Shown here: positions 26,710-35,020 of the stretch, piece by piece
How positions within the stretch are numbered: the stretch's first letter is position 1
How the letters are laid out: every line of letters begins with the position of its first letter
Assembly (NCBI GenBank): GCA_900539375.1
Contig: UQBY01000018.1
Coordinates: forward strand, 7,592-71,591
From: an uncultured Clostridium sp.
Lineage (GTDB): Bacteria; Bacillota; Clostridia; Clostridiales; Clostridiaceae
Reading direction: 5' to 3'
DNA length: 64,000 bases
The notes under the pieces: generated by a model
What the model saw: only the letters and a program-made list of their open reading frames with translations
Databases searched by the model: none
What the model was told of the DNA's origin: nothing
Program-made: the position numbers and the translations under genes

Positions 26710-27180
26710 ATGTTATCAGAAAGTAGAAGCTGTAGAACAGAAAAAGCTGGAAAAATTATAGTAAGTTGTGGCTGTGGTTCAGCAGGACCACTTCCAATAT
26801 TAGATTTAGCTGGTGCAAGTATAAGAAATCCTTATTCAGTTGCTAGTGTAACAATAGATACAAAAAAATTAAAAAATCCAACAGTTTTAATTCATTTTAC
26901 TGGTTTAATTAATGCACCTATAGGAGTAGTCCCAAATATAACCTTTAGAATAAAAAAATGTTGTAATGGATGTTCTCAATTTGTGGGAGGCTCTTATACT
27001 TCAAGTGCAGCAGTAAATACTTTGTCAGGAAAGAGTTTTGAGTTTCAATTTTGTGACTGTGGCCATTGTGATGGATGCTGCACTTATACAGTAGAAATAT
27101 CTAATGCAACTTTAGCACAAGCTGGAACAACTGTAAGTGGTGAAATTTCTGCAATTGCAGTAGAAAAAAATTGCAAATAA
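26710..27180 (+). CDS. DUF4489-like cysteine-rich protein, copy 2
   Basis: 156 residues, closely matching copy 1 over the whole domain (shared PLPILDLAGASI, NPYSVASVTIDT, EISNATLAQAGT, AVEKNC) but with a much shorter N-terminus. A tandem duplication with later loss or gain of the disordered head is the simplest reading. AAGGGGG precedes the ATG. Co-transcribed with copy 1. Confidence 0.72.
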   Translation: MLSESRSCRTEKAGKIIVSCGCGSAGPLPILDLAGASIRNPYSVASVTIDTKKLKNPTVLIHFTGLINAPIGVVPNITFRIKKCCNGCSQFVGGSYTSSAAVNTLSGKSFEFQFCDCGHCDGCCTYTVEISNATLAQAGTTVSGEISAIAVEKNCK

Positions 27181-27188
27181 AATAATAT

Positions 27189-27220
27189 AAGAGAGGGCAA
27201 ATTTTTAGCTCTCTTTTTGT
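27189..27220 (+). terminator. terminator after the DUF4489-like pair
   Basis: AAGAGAG pairs with CTCTCTT around a 13-nt loop and is followed by a T run. Confidence 0.75.
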
Positions 27221-27295
27221 TTAATAAATATTTATATAATTATTGCCAACCTTTAAATTTTAAATTATCATAATATTTGTGGAGGAATTAGAATT

Positions 27296-28177
27296 ATGGA
27301 TTGTATAATTGAAAATGAATTTTTAAAAATTAAAGGAAATACCCATGGTGGAGAATTAGTGTCTATTAAAGGAAAGAAAAGTAATAGTGAGTATTTGTGG
27401 CAGGGAATACCTTTTTGGTGGAAGCTTTATTCACCAGTATTGTTTCCTATAATAGGAAAGGTAAAGAATCTTGAGTATAGGTATGAAGGAAAGACTTATT
27501 TTATGCCTCAACATGGTTTTGCAAGTAGGGCTAAATATAAACTAATAGAAAATAAGGATAATATATTAGCTTTTGAATTGAAAAATAATGAGGAAACAGA
27601 AAAAATATATCCTTTTAAATTTTCCCTTACAAATGAATATAAAATTGAAAAAAATTCTATAATAATAACTCATAAGGTTAAAAATTTAGATAATAAAAAT
27701 ATATACTTCTCTTTAGGAGTTCATCCTGCTATTAAGTGTCCTATGTATAAAAAAGGGGATGAACTTAATGATTATTATTTAAAATTTAATAAAATAGAAA
27801 ATTCTTCAATTTTAGAAATTAATAAAGAGGATTTTTTAACAGGAAAGGAAAAACAATATTTTAATAACTGTGATGAATTAAATTTAAGTGAAGAAGTTTT
27901 TAAAGATGGAACTCTTATATTTAAAAATTTAGAGTCAGATAAAATAACATTAAAGTCAAGAAAACATAATAGAAGTGTTTCTTTAGAATTTAAAGACTTT
28001 CCTTATTTAGCAATATGGGCACCTGACAGAAGAACTAATTTTGTATGTATTGAGCCTTGGTTTGGACATGCTGATTATGAAGATTTTACTGGAGAAATAA
28101 AGGATAAAGAAGGAATTATTAAATTAGAAAAAAATAAAGAATTTAAATGTACTTATAAGATAATTATAGAAGAGTAA
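27296..28177 (+). CDS. aldose 1-epimerase family protein (LacX-like)
   Basis: 293-residue galactose-mutarotase-fold protein. LVSIKGKKSNSEYLWQG, FPIIGKVKNLEYRYEGKTYFMPQHGFASR with the conserved His, SLGVHPAIKCP and FVCIEPWFGHADYEDF carry the sugar-binding and catalytic positions of the family. The sugar is not known; no sugar operon is nearby. Monocistronic. Confidence 0.9.
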   Translation: MDCIIENEFLKIKGNTHGGELVSIKGKKSNSEYLWQGIPFWWKLYSPVLFPIIGKVKNLEYRYEGKTYFMPQHGFASRAKYKLIENKDNILAFELKNNEETEKIYPFKFSLTNEYKIEKNSIIITHKVKNLDNKNIYFSLGVHPAIKCPMYKKGDELNDYYLKFNKIENSSILEINKEDFLTGKEKQYFNNCDELNLSEEVFKDGTLIFKNLESDKITLKSRKHNRSVSLEFKDFPYLAIWAPDRRTNFVCIEPWFGHADYEDFTGEIKDKEGIIKLEKNKEFKCTYKIIIEE

Positions 28178-28272
28178 ATTATAGAAAAATTAGAATATAT
28201 TACATTGTATAAAATTTTTTCATTTGAGCAAACTAATATCGTAACCAAGAGTTACAAGGAGGTGCTGTAAAA

Positions 28273-28434
28273 ATGGAAAAGAACAATAGTATAGGATGCA
28301 CAGTACAACAATGTAAGCATCATGACAAATCATCAGATTATTGTACATTAAACAAAATAATGGTAGGAACTCATGAAGTGAATCCAACAATGCCAGAATG
28401 TACTGACTGTAATTCTTTTGAATTAGAACAATAA
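28273..28434 (+). CDS. DUF1540 miniprotein
   Basis: 53-residue protein with CTVQQCKHH, YCTLNKIMVG and ECTDCNSFE, the cysteine spacing of DUF1540, which probably binds metal. AAGGAGGTG precedes the ATG. Function unknown. Confidence 0.88.
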   Translation: MEKNNSIGCTVQQCKHHDKSSDYCTLNKIMVGTHEVNPTMPECTDCNSFELEQ

Positions 28435-28450
28435 TTTAAAAGAAAAATCA

Positions 28451-28498
28451 GACTGCTTAAAACTAGGAATAAATTTCTAATTTTAAGCAGTTTTTTAT
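28451..28498 (+). terminator. terminator after the DUF1540 gene
   Basis: ACTGCTTAAAA (28452-28462) pairs with TTTTAAGCAGT (28481-28491), followed by Ts. Confidence 0.85.
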
Positions 28499-28596
28499 TT
28501 TGAAAATTACATATTTTGAAAATTAGATAAGTTTTTAAGTTAATATATATTCACTATTCAGTTTTTTTAGATTTTATTATAAAATTAAAAAATATA

Positions 28597-28624
28597 TTGA
28601 CATATTAACCCTAAATATGATAAA
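28597..28624 (+). promoter_or_regulatory. promoter of the trp operon
   Basis: TTGACA at 28597-28602 and GATAAA at 28619-28624 with a 16-bp spacer, just before the T-box leader. Confidence 0.6.
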
Positions 28625-28629
28625 CTTTC

Positions 28630-28992
28630 ATCAATGAAAGAAATACTAAAGTCTATGATAAGAAGTAGTAAATAATAGAATTTAGTTCCAGAGAATCTGG
28701 GGTAGTGCGAACCAGGTATTGTAGCTATTATTGAATGGATCTTAGAGATGGCACTAGGAAATTAAAGTATTAGTGTTCGGGAGTCTACCGTTAAAAAGAT
28801 AGGGTATTTATTGTACCTAGTAGAGATATGTAATTTAGGTGGCATAGCGAAATTTTCACATTTTGTCCTATAGGATAAGGTGTTTTTTTGTTTTATAGAA
28901 AGTTTTAGTTTATAATTTTTTTGTTACATATAAAAATGGGTGGCACCACAAGTCACTTTGTCCCATTATAAGGACAAAGTGGCTTTTTTTAT
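28630..28992 (+). promoter_or_regulatory. tryptophan T-box leader with two successive attenuator modules
   Basis: Leader sensing uncharged tRNA-Trp. Stem I shows CCAGAGAATCTGG and the distal GTGCGAACCAGG pattern, and the specifier TGG (Trp) sits at 28736-28738 in TTGAATGGATC. Two T-box/terminator modules follow. Module 1: TAGGTGGCATAGCG (28836-28849), then stem CATTTTGTCC (28859-28868) with GGATAAGGTG (28873-28882) and seven Ts. Module 2: GGGTGGCACCACA (28938-28950), then stem GTCACTTTGTCC (28952-28963) with GGACAAAGTGGC (28972-28983) and a T run. Only one Stem I is visible. Confidence 0.9.
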
Positions 28993-29047
28993 TAAGATTT
29001 AATAAGCTATAATATCACATAAGTTTTATATAGAGGAGGAAAAATAG

Positions 29048-30439
29048 ATGATAAATATTTCAGAAATGGAATTTAATAATAAAAAGAAAGATAATAAAGG
29101 ATTTTCCTTAATAAGTGAATTTAGAGGAGATGAATTAACACCAATAACAATATTTGAAGGGTTTAAAGGAAAAAACAGATTTATATTAGAAGGTGGAAGT
29201 AAGGAAAATCGTTTTGGAAGATATTCATTTTTAGGAGAAAATTCTTATAAAGAAGTTGTTGGAGAGAAGCTTCTTGATATAAAAGAAGTAAAAAAGGAAG
29301 TAAGTATAGAATTTGAATATGAAAGTAATCCCTTCCCTTTTAAAGGTGGAGCTATTGGTTATATGGGCTATGATACAGCAGCTTTTTACGAAAAAAGATT
29401 AAACTTTGTAAATAAAGATGATATAAAAGCTCCTATTATAAGATTTAATTTTTATAAAAGATATATATGTTATGACCATTTTACTCATAAGGTTTATGTA
29501 GTAGATAATATTTTTAAAGATGATGAAAGAGAATATAAAGAAATAATAGAAGACCAAAAAATTTATTTTATATCTCTTCTTCAAAAACCATATGTATTTA
29601 TGAATGTAAATAAAGGTGAACCAGTAAACTTTACCTTTGCAACAAGTAGAGAAAAATTTATAGAAAATGTAAAGCAAGCTAAGGAGTATATAAAAGCAGG
29701 GGATATATTCCAAGTAGTTTTATCTCAAAGAATGTATTGTGAAACAGAAAAAACACCTTTTGAAATTTACAGAAATTTAAGAGCTGAAAATCCTTCTCCA
29801 TATATGTATTTTATTGATTATGAAGATTATCAAGTAGTTGGTTCTTCACCAGAGAGTCTTGTATCTTTAAAGGGAAAAGAAGTTATAACAAATCCAATAG
29901 CAGGAACAAGAAAAAGAGGAGCTACAGAGGAAGAGGATAGAAACCTTGAAACTGAACTTATGGCAGATATAAAAGAAAGAGCAGAACATGTAATGCTTGT
30001 GGATTTAGGACGTAATGACATAGGTAAGGTAAGTAAAATAGGAACAGTTGAAGTTAAAGATTTTATGAAGGTTGAAAGATTTTCACATGTTATGCATATT
30101 ACAAGCCAAGTTGTTGGAGAAATTGAAAAAGGAAAAGATGCCTTTGATGCATTAACTGCATGTCTTCCAGCAGGTACTGTTTCAGGAGCTCCAAAGATAA
30201 GAGCAATGGAAATTATTGAAGAGCTTGAAGAGGTTAAGAGAGGAATTTATTCAGGAACAGTTGGATACTTCTCTTATGGAGGAGATATGGATATGTGTAT
30301 TGCAATTAGAACTTTTGTTATAAAAGGAAAAACAGCTTATCTTCAAGCAGGAGCAGGAATAGTATATGATTCAGTTCCAGAGAAGGAATTTGAGGAAATT
30401 CAAAATAAATTACTAGCATTAAAGGAGGCATTAAGATAA
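29048..30439 (+). CDS. trpE: anthranilate synthase component I
   Basis: Chorismate-utilising subunit that makes anthranilate with ammonia from TrpG. Signatures: N-terminal feedback-site region FILEGGSKENRFGRYSF, then SPSPYMYFIDYEDYQVVGSSPE-type block, NPIAGTRKRG, DLGRNDIGKVS, ACLPAGTVSGAPKIRAME and the C-terminal QAGAGIVYDSVPEKEF. It has 463 residues. First gene of the operon; its stop overlaps the trpG start by one base. Confidence 0.97.
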   Translation: MINISEMEFNNKKKDNKGFSLISEFRGDELTPITIFEGFKGKNRFILEGGSKENRFGRYSFLGENSYKEVVGEKLLDIKEVKKEVSIEFEYESNPFPFKGGAIGYMGYDTAAFYEKRLNFVNKDDIKAPIIRFNFYKRYICYDHFTHKVYVVDNIFKDDEREYKEIIEDQKIYFISLLQKPYVFMNVNKGEPVNFTFATSREKFIENVKQAKEYIKAGDIFQVVLSQRMYCETEKTPFEIYRNLRAENPSPYMYFIDYEDYQVVGSSPESLVSLKGKEVITNPIAGTRKRGATEEEDRNLETELMADIKERAEHVMLVDLGRNDIGKVSKIGTVEVKDFMKVERFSHVMHITSQVVGEIEKGKDAFDALTACLPAGTVSGAPKIRAMEIIEELEEVKRGIYSGTVGYFSYGGDMDMCIAIRTFVIKGKTAYLQAGAGIVYDSVPEKEFEEIQNKLLALKEALR

Positions 30440-31017
30440 TGATAGCTTTAATAGATAACTATGATTCATTTACTTATAATCTTTATCAATACATAGGAGA
30501 ATTTGATGAGGTAAAAATATTTAGAAATGATGAAATAACAGTTGAAGAATTAAAAAAGTTAAAGCCTAATGGAATAGTTATTTCACCAGGACCTAAAAGA
30601 CCAGAAGATGCAGGAGAATCAATAAATATAATAAAAAGTTTTGGAGATGACATACCAGTTCTTGGAATATGTTTAGGACACCAAGCAATAGCAGTAGCTT
30701 TTGGAGGAAATGTAGTAAGAGCAAAGGAAATATTCCATGGTAAAAGTTCAGTAATTCAAGTAAAGGGAAATGATATTTTTGAAGGAGTTTCAAGAAAAAT
30801 TGATGTTATGAGATATCATTCATTAGTGGTTGAAAGAAGCTCCCTTCCAAAGGAACTTGAGATAATTGGAGAAACAGTAGAAGACCATGTAATAATGGCA
30901 TTAAAACATAAGACTAAAAAAATATATGGATTACAATTCCATCCTGAATCTGTATTTACACCAAAGGGAAAAAGAATGATTAAGAATTTTGTGGAGGGTA
31001 TATGTTATGGAAATTAA
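30439..31017 (+). CDS. trpG: anthranilate synthase component II (glutamine amidotransferase)
   Basis: 192-residue class I glutamine amidotransferase supplying ammonia to TrpE. DNYDSFTYNLYQY start, the nucleophile in VLGICLGHQAIA and the HPESV motif are typical. It may also serve PabB in folate synthesis. Overlaps trpE by 1 bp and trpD by 11 bp. Confidence 0.96.
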   Translation: MIALIDNYDSFTYNLYQYIGEFDEVKIFRNDEITVEELKKLKPNGIVISPGPKRPEDAGESINIIKSFGDDIPVLGICLGHQAIAVAFGGNVVRAKEIFHGKSSVIQVKGNDIFEGVSRKIDVMRYHSLVVERSSLPKELEIIGETVEDHVIMALKHKTKKIYGLQFHPESVFTPKGKRMIKNFVEGICYGN

Positions 31018-32014
31018 AGAAGCAATAAAAAAAGTAATAGCAAGAGAAGATTTAACAGCACAAGAGATGGCTGATGTTATGAATGAAATAATGAGAGGAA
31101 CAACAACTTCTGCTCAAAAAGGTGGATTTTTAGTTGGCTTAAAAGCTAAAGGAGAAACTCCAGAAGAACTTTTAGGAGCTGCAAAGGCTTTAAGAAGTCA
31201 TACTTTAAAAATAGATATTAAAGATAAAGAACATTTAATAGATTGCTGTGGAACAGGAGGAGATGGAGCAAAAACTTTTAATATTTCAACAGCAGTAGCA
31301 ATAGTTTTAGCCTCAGGTGGAGTAAAGGTTGCAAAACATGGAAATAGAGCAGTTTCAAGTAAAAGTGGAAGCCTTGATGTACTTGAAGCTTTAGGTATAA
31401 AAACTGATTATACAAAGGAAGAAAGTGAAAAGATACTAGAAGAAAAAGGAATGGTATTTTTACTTGCCCCAGCTTATAATGGGGGAATGAAAAATGTAGG
31501 AAAAGAAAGAAGAGAGCTTGGAACAAGAACAATATTTAATATGCTAGGACCTCTTTTAAATCCAGCACCACTTACAGGACAACTTATGGGTGTTTATGAT
31601 GAAACATTAATTGATGCTGTAGGAAAGGTTTTATTAGAACTTGGACTTGATAGAGCTTTAGTTGTTCATGGAAATGATGGATTAGATGAACTAACAACAA
31701 CAACAACTTCAACAGTTTGTGAACTTAAAGATGGAAAACTTAGAAAGTTTACTTTAGACCCTAAATATTATGGAATTCCTTATGCAAATATAAAAGATAT
31801 TGCAGGAGGAGAAGCTAAAGAAAATGCTAGGATAATAATAGATATTTTAAATGGAAAGAAAGGACCTGAAAGAGACATTGTAGTATTAAATGCAGGAGCA
31901 GGATTCTTTGCAGGAAAAATTACAGACTCTATAGAAGAAGGAATAGCTTTAGCAAATAAGCTACTAGATGAGGGTACTGCATTAGCTAAGTACAATGAAT
32001 TGAAAGAAGCATAA
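31007..32014 (+). CDS. trpD: anthranilate phosphoribosyltransferase
   Basis: Adds phosphoribose to anthranilate. Motifs CCGTGGDGAKTFNIST, KHGNRAVSSKSGSLDVLEALG and GPLLNPAPLTGQLMGVYD are those of TrpD. The ATG at 31007 (MEIKEAIKK, 335 residues) follows GGAGGG; the in-frame start at 30989 lacks a site. Its stop is followed by repeat-derived DNA rather than trpC, unusual for this compact operon. Confidence 0.97.
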   Translation: MEIKEAIKKVIAREDLTAQEMADVMNEIMRGTTTSAQKGGFLVGLKAKGETPEELLGAAKALRSHTLKIDIKDKEHLIDCCGTGGDGAKTFNISTAVAIVLASGGVKVAKHGNRAVSSKSGSLDVLEALGIKTDYTKEESEKILEEKGMVFLLAPAYNGGMKNVGKERRELGTRTIFNMLGPLLNPAPLTGQLMGVYDETLIDAVGKVLLELGLDRALVVHGNDGLDELTTTTTSTVCELKDGKLRKFTLDPKYYGIPYANIKDIAGGEAKENARIIIDILNGKKGPERDIVVLNAGAGFFAGKITDSIEEGIALANKLLDEGTALAKYNELKEA

Positions 32015-32037
32015 TTTTCTAGGTAAACTTGGTTCAA

Positions 32038-32293
32038 AAATATTAGTTTTCTTATGTTATTTTCAAATGAAGCCCGACTCCCTTTGGTCGCTGGGTAAGT
32101 TCAAATAACAAAATATAAAATTTTGATTTTCACTTATCGACAGGCTCCAAGTCGCGTCTTCGCAAAATAGGAAAATCATCTTTGAATAAATAAAAAATAT
32201 CAAGTTTCTTATTATTAAAAGGAAGGCTATTGGGCAAGTTCACTATGGACAGGCTCCAAGTCACTACCTCATAAAATAAGAGAACTAATATTT
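32038..32293. mobile_element. 140-bp inverted-repeat element, rearranged copy C
   Basis: The left end AAATATTAGTTTTCTTAT (32038-32055) and right end ATAAGAGAACTAATATTT (32276-32293) match the termini of copies A and B, and the interior has AGCCCGACTCCCTTTGGTCG. But the span is 256 bp and includes two AGGCTCCAAGTC right halves (32142 and 32251), the second preceded by a truncated GGGCAAGTTCACTATGGACA. This suggests a nested insertion or unequal recombination between copies. Confidence 0.8.
32142..32199 (+). repeat. 58-bp direct repeat, unit 1
   Basis: Begins AGGCTCCAAGTCGCGTCTTC and ends in AATAAATAAAAAATA; inside copy C. Similar to unit 2 at 32356-32413. Confidence 0.8.
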
Positions 32294-32355
32294 TATTAAG
32301 CAAGTGAATTAAAAAAGTTTGTATGTTTAAGTGCAAAGAAGCTTTTTTTAAAGAA

Positions 32356-32413
32356 AGGCTCCAAGTGGTGTCTTGGCAAAATAGAAAAATCATTTTTGAG
32401 TAAATAAAAAATA
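32356..32413 (+). repeat. 58-bp direct repeat, unit 2
   Basis: Begins AGGCTCCAAGTGGTGTCTTG and ends in AGTAAATAAAAAATA, immediately upstream of the trpC start region. About ten differences from unit 1. Confidence 0.8.
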
Positions 32414-32438
32414 GGTGAAGAATAAAGGGGAGAAAGAG

Positions 32439-33227
32439 TTGATACTTGATAAGATTGTAGCTGAGAAGAGGAAGAGGGTTGAGGAAAGGAAGAGAGTAGT
32501 TTCTTTAGAGGAAATAAAAAGACAAGCTCAGGCTCTTATTGAAGGAACTGAGGAGAATAGGTTTAAGAATGCTTTGAAAAAGCCTGGGCTTTCTGTTATT
32601 GGGGAGTATAAGAAGGCTTCTCCTTCTAAGGGGTTAATTCTTCCTGATTTTAATGTAGAAGAGATTGAGAAGCTTTATAGAGAGCTTGGAATTGATGCTT
32701 TTTCAGTTTTGACAGAGGAGGATTTTTTCCAAGGAAGTGATGAGAATTTAAAAAAGGTAAAGGCTTTAAGTGATACTCCAATTCTTAGGAAGGATTTTAT
32801 AATTGATTTTTATCAAATTTATGAAGCTAAGGTTTTAGGGGCTTCTGGAATACTTCTTATAGTTGCAGAGCTTAAGGAAAAGCTTAAAGAATTTTATGAT
32901 GAATGTGTAAAGTTTAAGCTTGAACCTTTAATAGAAGTTCATAATAAGGAAGAGTTAGATATAGCTTTAGAAGCTGGAGGAGAAATAATAGGAATAAATA
33001 ATAGAAATTTAAAAACTTTTGTAACAACTTTAGATATTACAAAGGATTTAATAGAATATGTTCCTAAAGATAAGGTTATTGTATCTGAAAGTGGAATGCA
33101 TACTGTAGATGATTTAAGAAAGATAAAGGCTATGGGTGCAGATGCTGTATTAGTTGGAGAAATGTTTATGAGAAACATTAAAAATGAAGAATTTAAAGAA
33201 GAATTTAAAAAATTTAAGGGTGAGTAA
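32439..33227 (+). CDS. trpC: indole-3-glycerol-phosphate synthase
   Basis: Closes the indole ring from CdRP. ILDKIVAEKRKRVEERK start, VIGEYKKASPSKG, AFSVLTEEDFFQGS, PILRKDFIIDFYQIYEAK, GINNRNLKTF and SESGMHTVDD are TrpC signatures; 262 residues. The TTG at 32439 follows GGGGAG and gives the usual N-terminus; an in-frame GTG at 32415 is less likely. The first 300 or so bases use G-ending codons (GAG, AAG, AGG, GGG) far more than the rest of the gene or operon. Confidence 0.95.
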   Translation: MILDKIVAEKRKRVEERKRVVSLEEIKRQAQALIEGTEENRFKNALKKPGLSVIGEYKKASPSKGLILPDFNVEEIEKLYRELGIDAFSVLTEEDFFQGSDENLKKVKALSDTPILRKDFIIDFYQIYEAKVLGASGILLIVAELKEKLKEFYDECVKFKLEPLIEVHNKEELDIALEAGGEIIGINNRNLKTFVTTLDITKDLIEYVPKDKVIVSESGMHTVDDLRKIKAMGADAVLVGEMFMRNIKNEEFKEEFKKFKGE

Positions 33228-33228
33228 T

Positions 33229-33843
33229 ATGCTTATAAAAATATGTGGTATAACAACTCTTGAAGAGATAGATTATATTAATGAATTAAAGCCTGATTAC
33301 ACAGGATTTGTTTTTGCAGAAAGTAAAAGAAAAGTTAATATAGAAAATGGAAAAGAACTTTTAAAAGCTTTAGATAAGGATGTAAAATCTGTGGGAGTAT
33401 TTAGAAATAACACAAAAGAGTATATAATAGAGGTTATAAAAAATATTCCATTAGATATAATTCAGCTTCATGGAGATGAAGATAATGATTTTATAAATTA
33501 TTTAAAGGATAATACAAACTGTGAAATATGGAAAGCAGTAGGAATTAAAAATAAAGAAGATTTAATTAAAGCAAAGGACTTTAATGTGGAAACTCTTCTT
33601 TTAGATGGAAGTAACCCAGGAAGTGGAGAATTATTTCCTTGGGAATATTTAAAAGAAATAGATGTTAATAAAAGATTTTTTATAGCTGGAGGAATAAATG
33701 AAGAAAATGTATTAGAAGCTATGGAAAATGTAAATCCATATGGTGTTGATACTTCTTCAGGTGTTGAAACTATAGAAAATGGAATAAGAAGAAAAGATAA
33801 AGAAAAAATAAAAAGATTAATAAAAAAAGTGAGGGACTACTAA
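33229..33843 (+). CDS. trpF: phosphoribosylanthranilate isomerase
   Basis: TIM-barrel isomerase converting PRA to CdRP. KICGITTLEEIDYINELKPDYTGFVFAESKR, IIQLHGDE, LLLDGSNPGSGELFPW and FIAGGINEENV, VDTSSGVE are conserved. The ATG at 33229 is one base after the trpC stop; 204 residues. Confidence 0.96.
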   Translation: MLIKICGITTLEEIDYINELKPDYTGFVFAESKRKVNIENGKELLKALDKDVKSVGVFRNNTKEYIIEVIKNIPLDIIQLHGDEDNDFINYLKDNTNCEIWKAVGIKNKEDLIKAKDFNVETLLLDGSNPGSGELFPWEYLKEIDVNKRFFIAGGINEENVLEAMENVNPYGVDTSSGVETIENGIRRKDKEKIKRLIKKVRDY

Positions 33844-35019
33844 ATGAAGGGAAGATTTAATCAATTTGGAGGACAATATGTTCCAGAAACATTAATGAAT
33901 GCATTACAAGAATTAGAGGATGAATATGAAAAGGCTATAAATGATGAAAGCTTTATGGAAGAATATAGATATTATTTAAAGGAATATGTTGGAAGACCAA
34001 GTACTTTAGATTATGCAGAAAATATAACAAAGGATTTAGGTGGAGCTAAAATATATTTAAAGAGAGAAGATTTAAATCATACAGGAGCTCATAAAATAAA
34101 CAATGCTATAGGTCAAATTCTTTTAGCAAAAAGAATGGGTAAAAAGAAAATAGTAGCAGAAACAGGAGCAGGTCAACATGGTGTTGCAACAGCAACAGTA
34201 GCTGCAAAGTTTAATATGGAATGTAAAATATTTATGGGTGAAGAAGATGTTAAAAGACAAGCTTTAAATGTTAAGAAGATGGAACTTTTAGGAGCTGAAG
34301 TAGTTCCAGTAATGAGTGGTAATAAAACATTAAAGGATGCAGTAAATGAAGTTATAAGATATTGGGTAACTAATGTTGAAGATACATATTATGTAATGGG
34401 TACAGCAGCAGGGCCACATCCATATCCAGTAATGGTTAAAGAATTCCAAAGAGTTATTGGAGATGAAGCAAAGGCTCAATGTTTAGAAAAGGAAGGAAAA
34501 CTTCCTACAGCAGTAATAGCACCAGTTGGTGGTGGAAGTAATGCAATAGGAATATTTGCTCCATTTATAGAAGAAAAGGATGTAAAACTTATAGGTGTTG
34601 AAGCAGCTGGTCTTGGAATAGAAACAGGAATGCATGGAGCTGCTCTTCAAACAAAAACTCCAGGTGTTCTTCATGGAATGATGAGCTATGTTTTAAAAGA
34701 TGATGATGGACAAATTAAAGAAGCCTATTCAATATCAGCAGGTCTTGATTATCCATCAGTAGGGCCAGAACATGCCTATCTTTGTGAAACAAAAAGAGCA
34801 CAATATGTAGCAATAACAGATGATGAAGCTATGGATGCCCTTCTTTATTTAACAAGAATGGAAGGAATAATACCAGCAATAGAATCTGCCCATGCAGTAG
34901 CTTATGCTAGAAAATATGCAAAAACTCTTTCAAAAGATGATATTGTTATTATAAATATCTCAGGAAGAGGAGATAAGGATATGGACACTATATTAAAATA
35001 CATAGAGGAGCATAAATAA
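33844..35019 (+). CDS. trpB: tryptophan synthase beta chain
   Basis: 391-residue PLP enzyme. GRFNQFGGQYVPETLMNAL start, the PLP lysine in HTGAHKINNAIGQ, AETGAGQHGVATATVAA, GGGSNAIG and SGRGDKDMD are all present. The ATG directly follows the trpF stop and trpA starts 1 bp after its end. A second, diverged trpB lies at the left edge. Confidence 0.98.
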   Translation: MKGRFNQFGGQYVPETLMNALQELEDEYEKAINDESFMEEYRYYLKEYVGRPSTLDYAENITKDLGGAKIYLKREDLNHTGAHKINNAIGQILLAKRMGKKKIVAETGAGQHGVATATVAAKFNMECKIFMGEEDVKRQALNVKKMELLGAEVVPVMSGNKTLKDAVNEVIRYWVTNVEDTYYVMGTAAGPHPYPVMVKEFQRVIGDEAKAQCLEKEGKLPTAVIAPVGGGSNAIGIFAPFIEEKDVKLIGVEAAGLGIETGMHGAALQTKTPGVLHGMMSYVLKDDDGQIKEAYSISAGLDYPSVGPEHAYLCETKRAQYVAITDDEAMDALLYLTRMEGIIPAIESAHAVAYARKYAKTLSKDDIVIINISGRGDKDMDTILKYIEEHK

Positions 35020-35020
35020 A

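Larger units (their letters stand above)
32015..32438 (+). other. repeat-filled gap between trpD and trpC
   Basis: 424 bp without a credible gene inside an otherwise tightly packed operon. It holds a rearranged copy of the 140-bp element, two right-half fragments and a 58-bp direct repeat, ending at the trpC ribosome site. Open frames here are products of the repeat. Confidence 0.85.

Noticed and set aside
32130..32393. Minus-strand open frame in the trpD-trpC gap
   Set aside because: Consists of repeat-derived sequence with internal duplicated peptides; no ribosome site.
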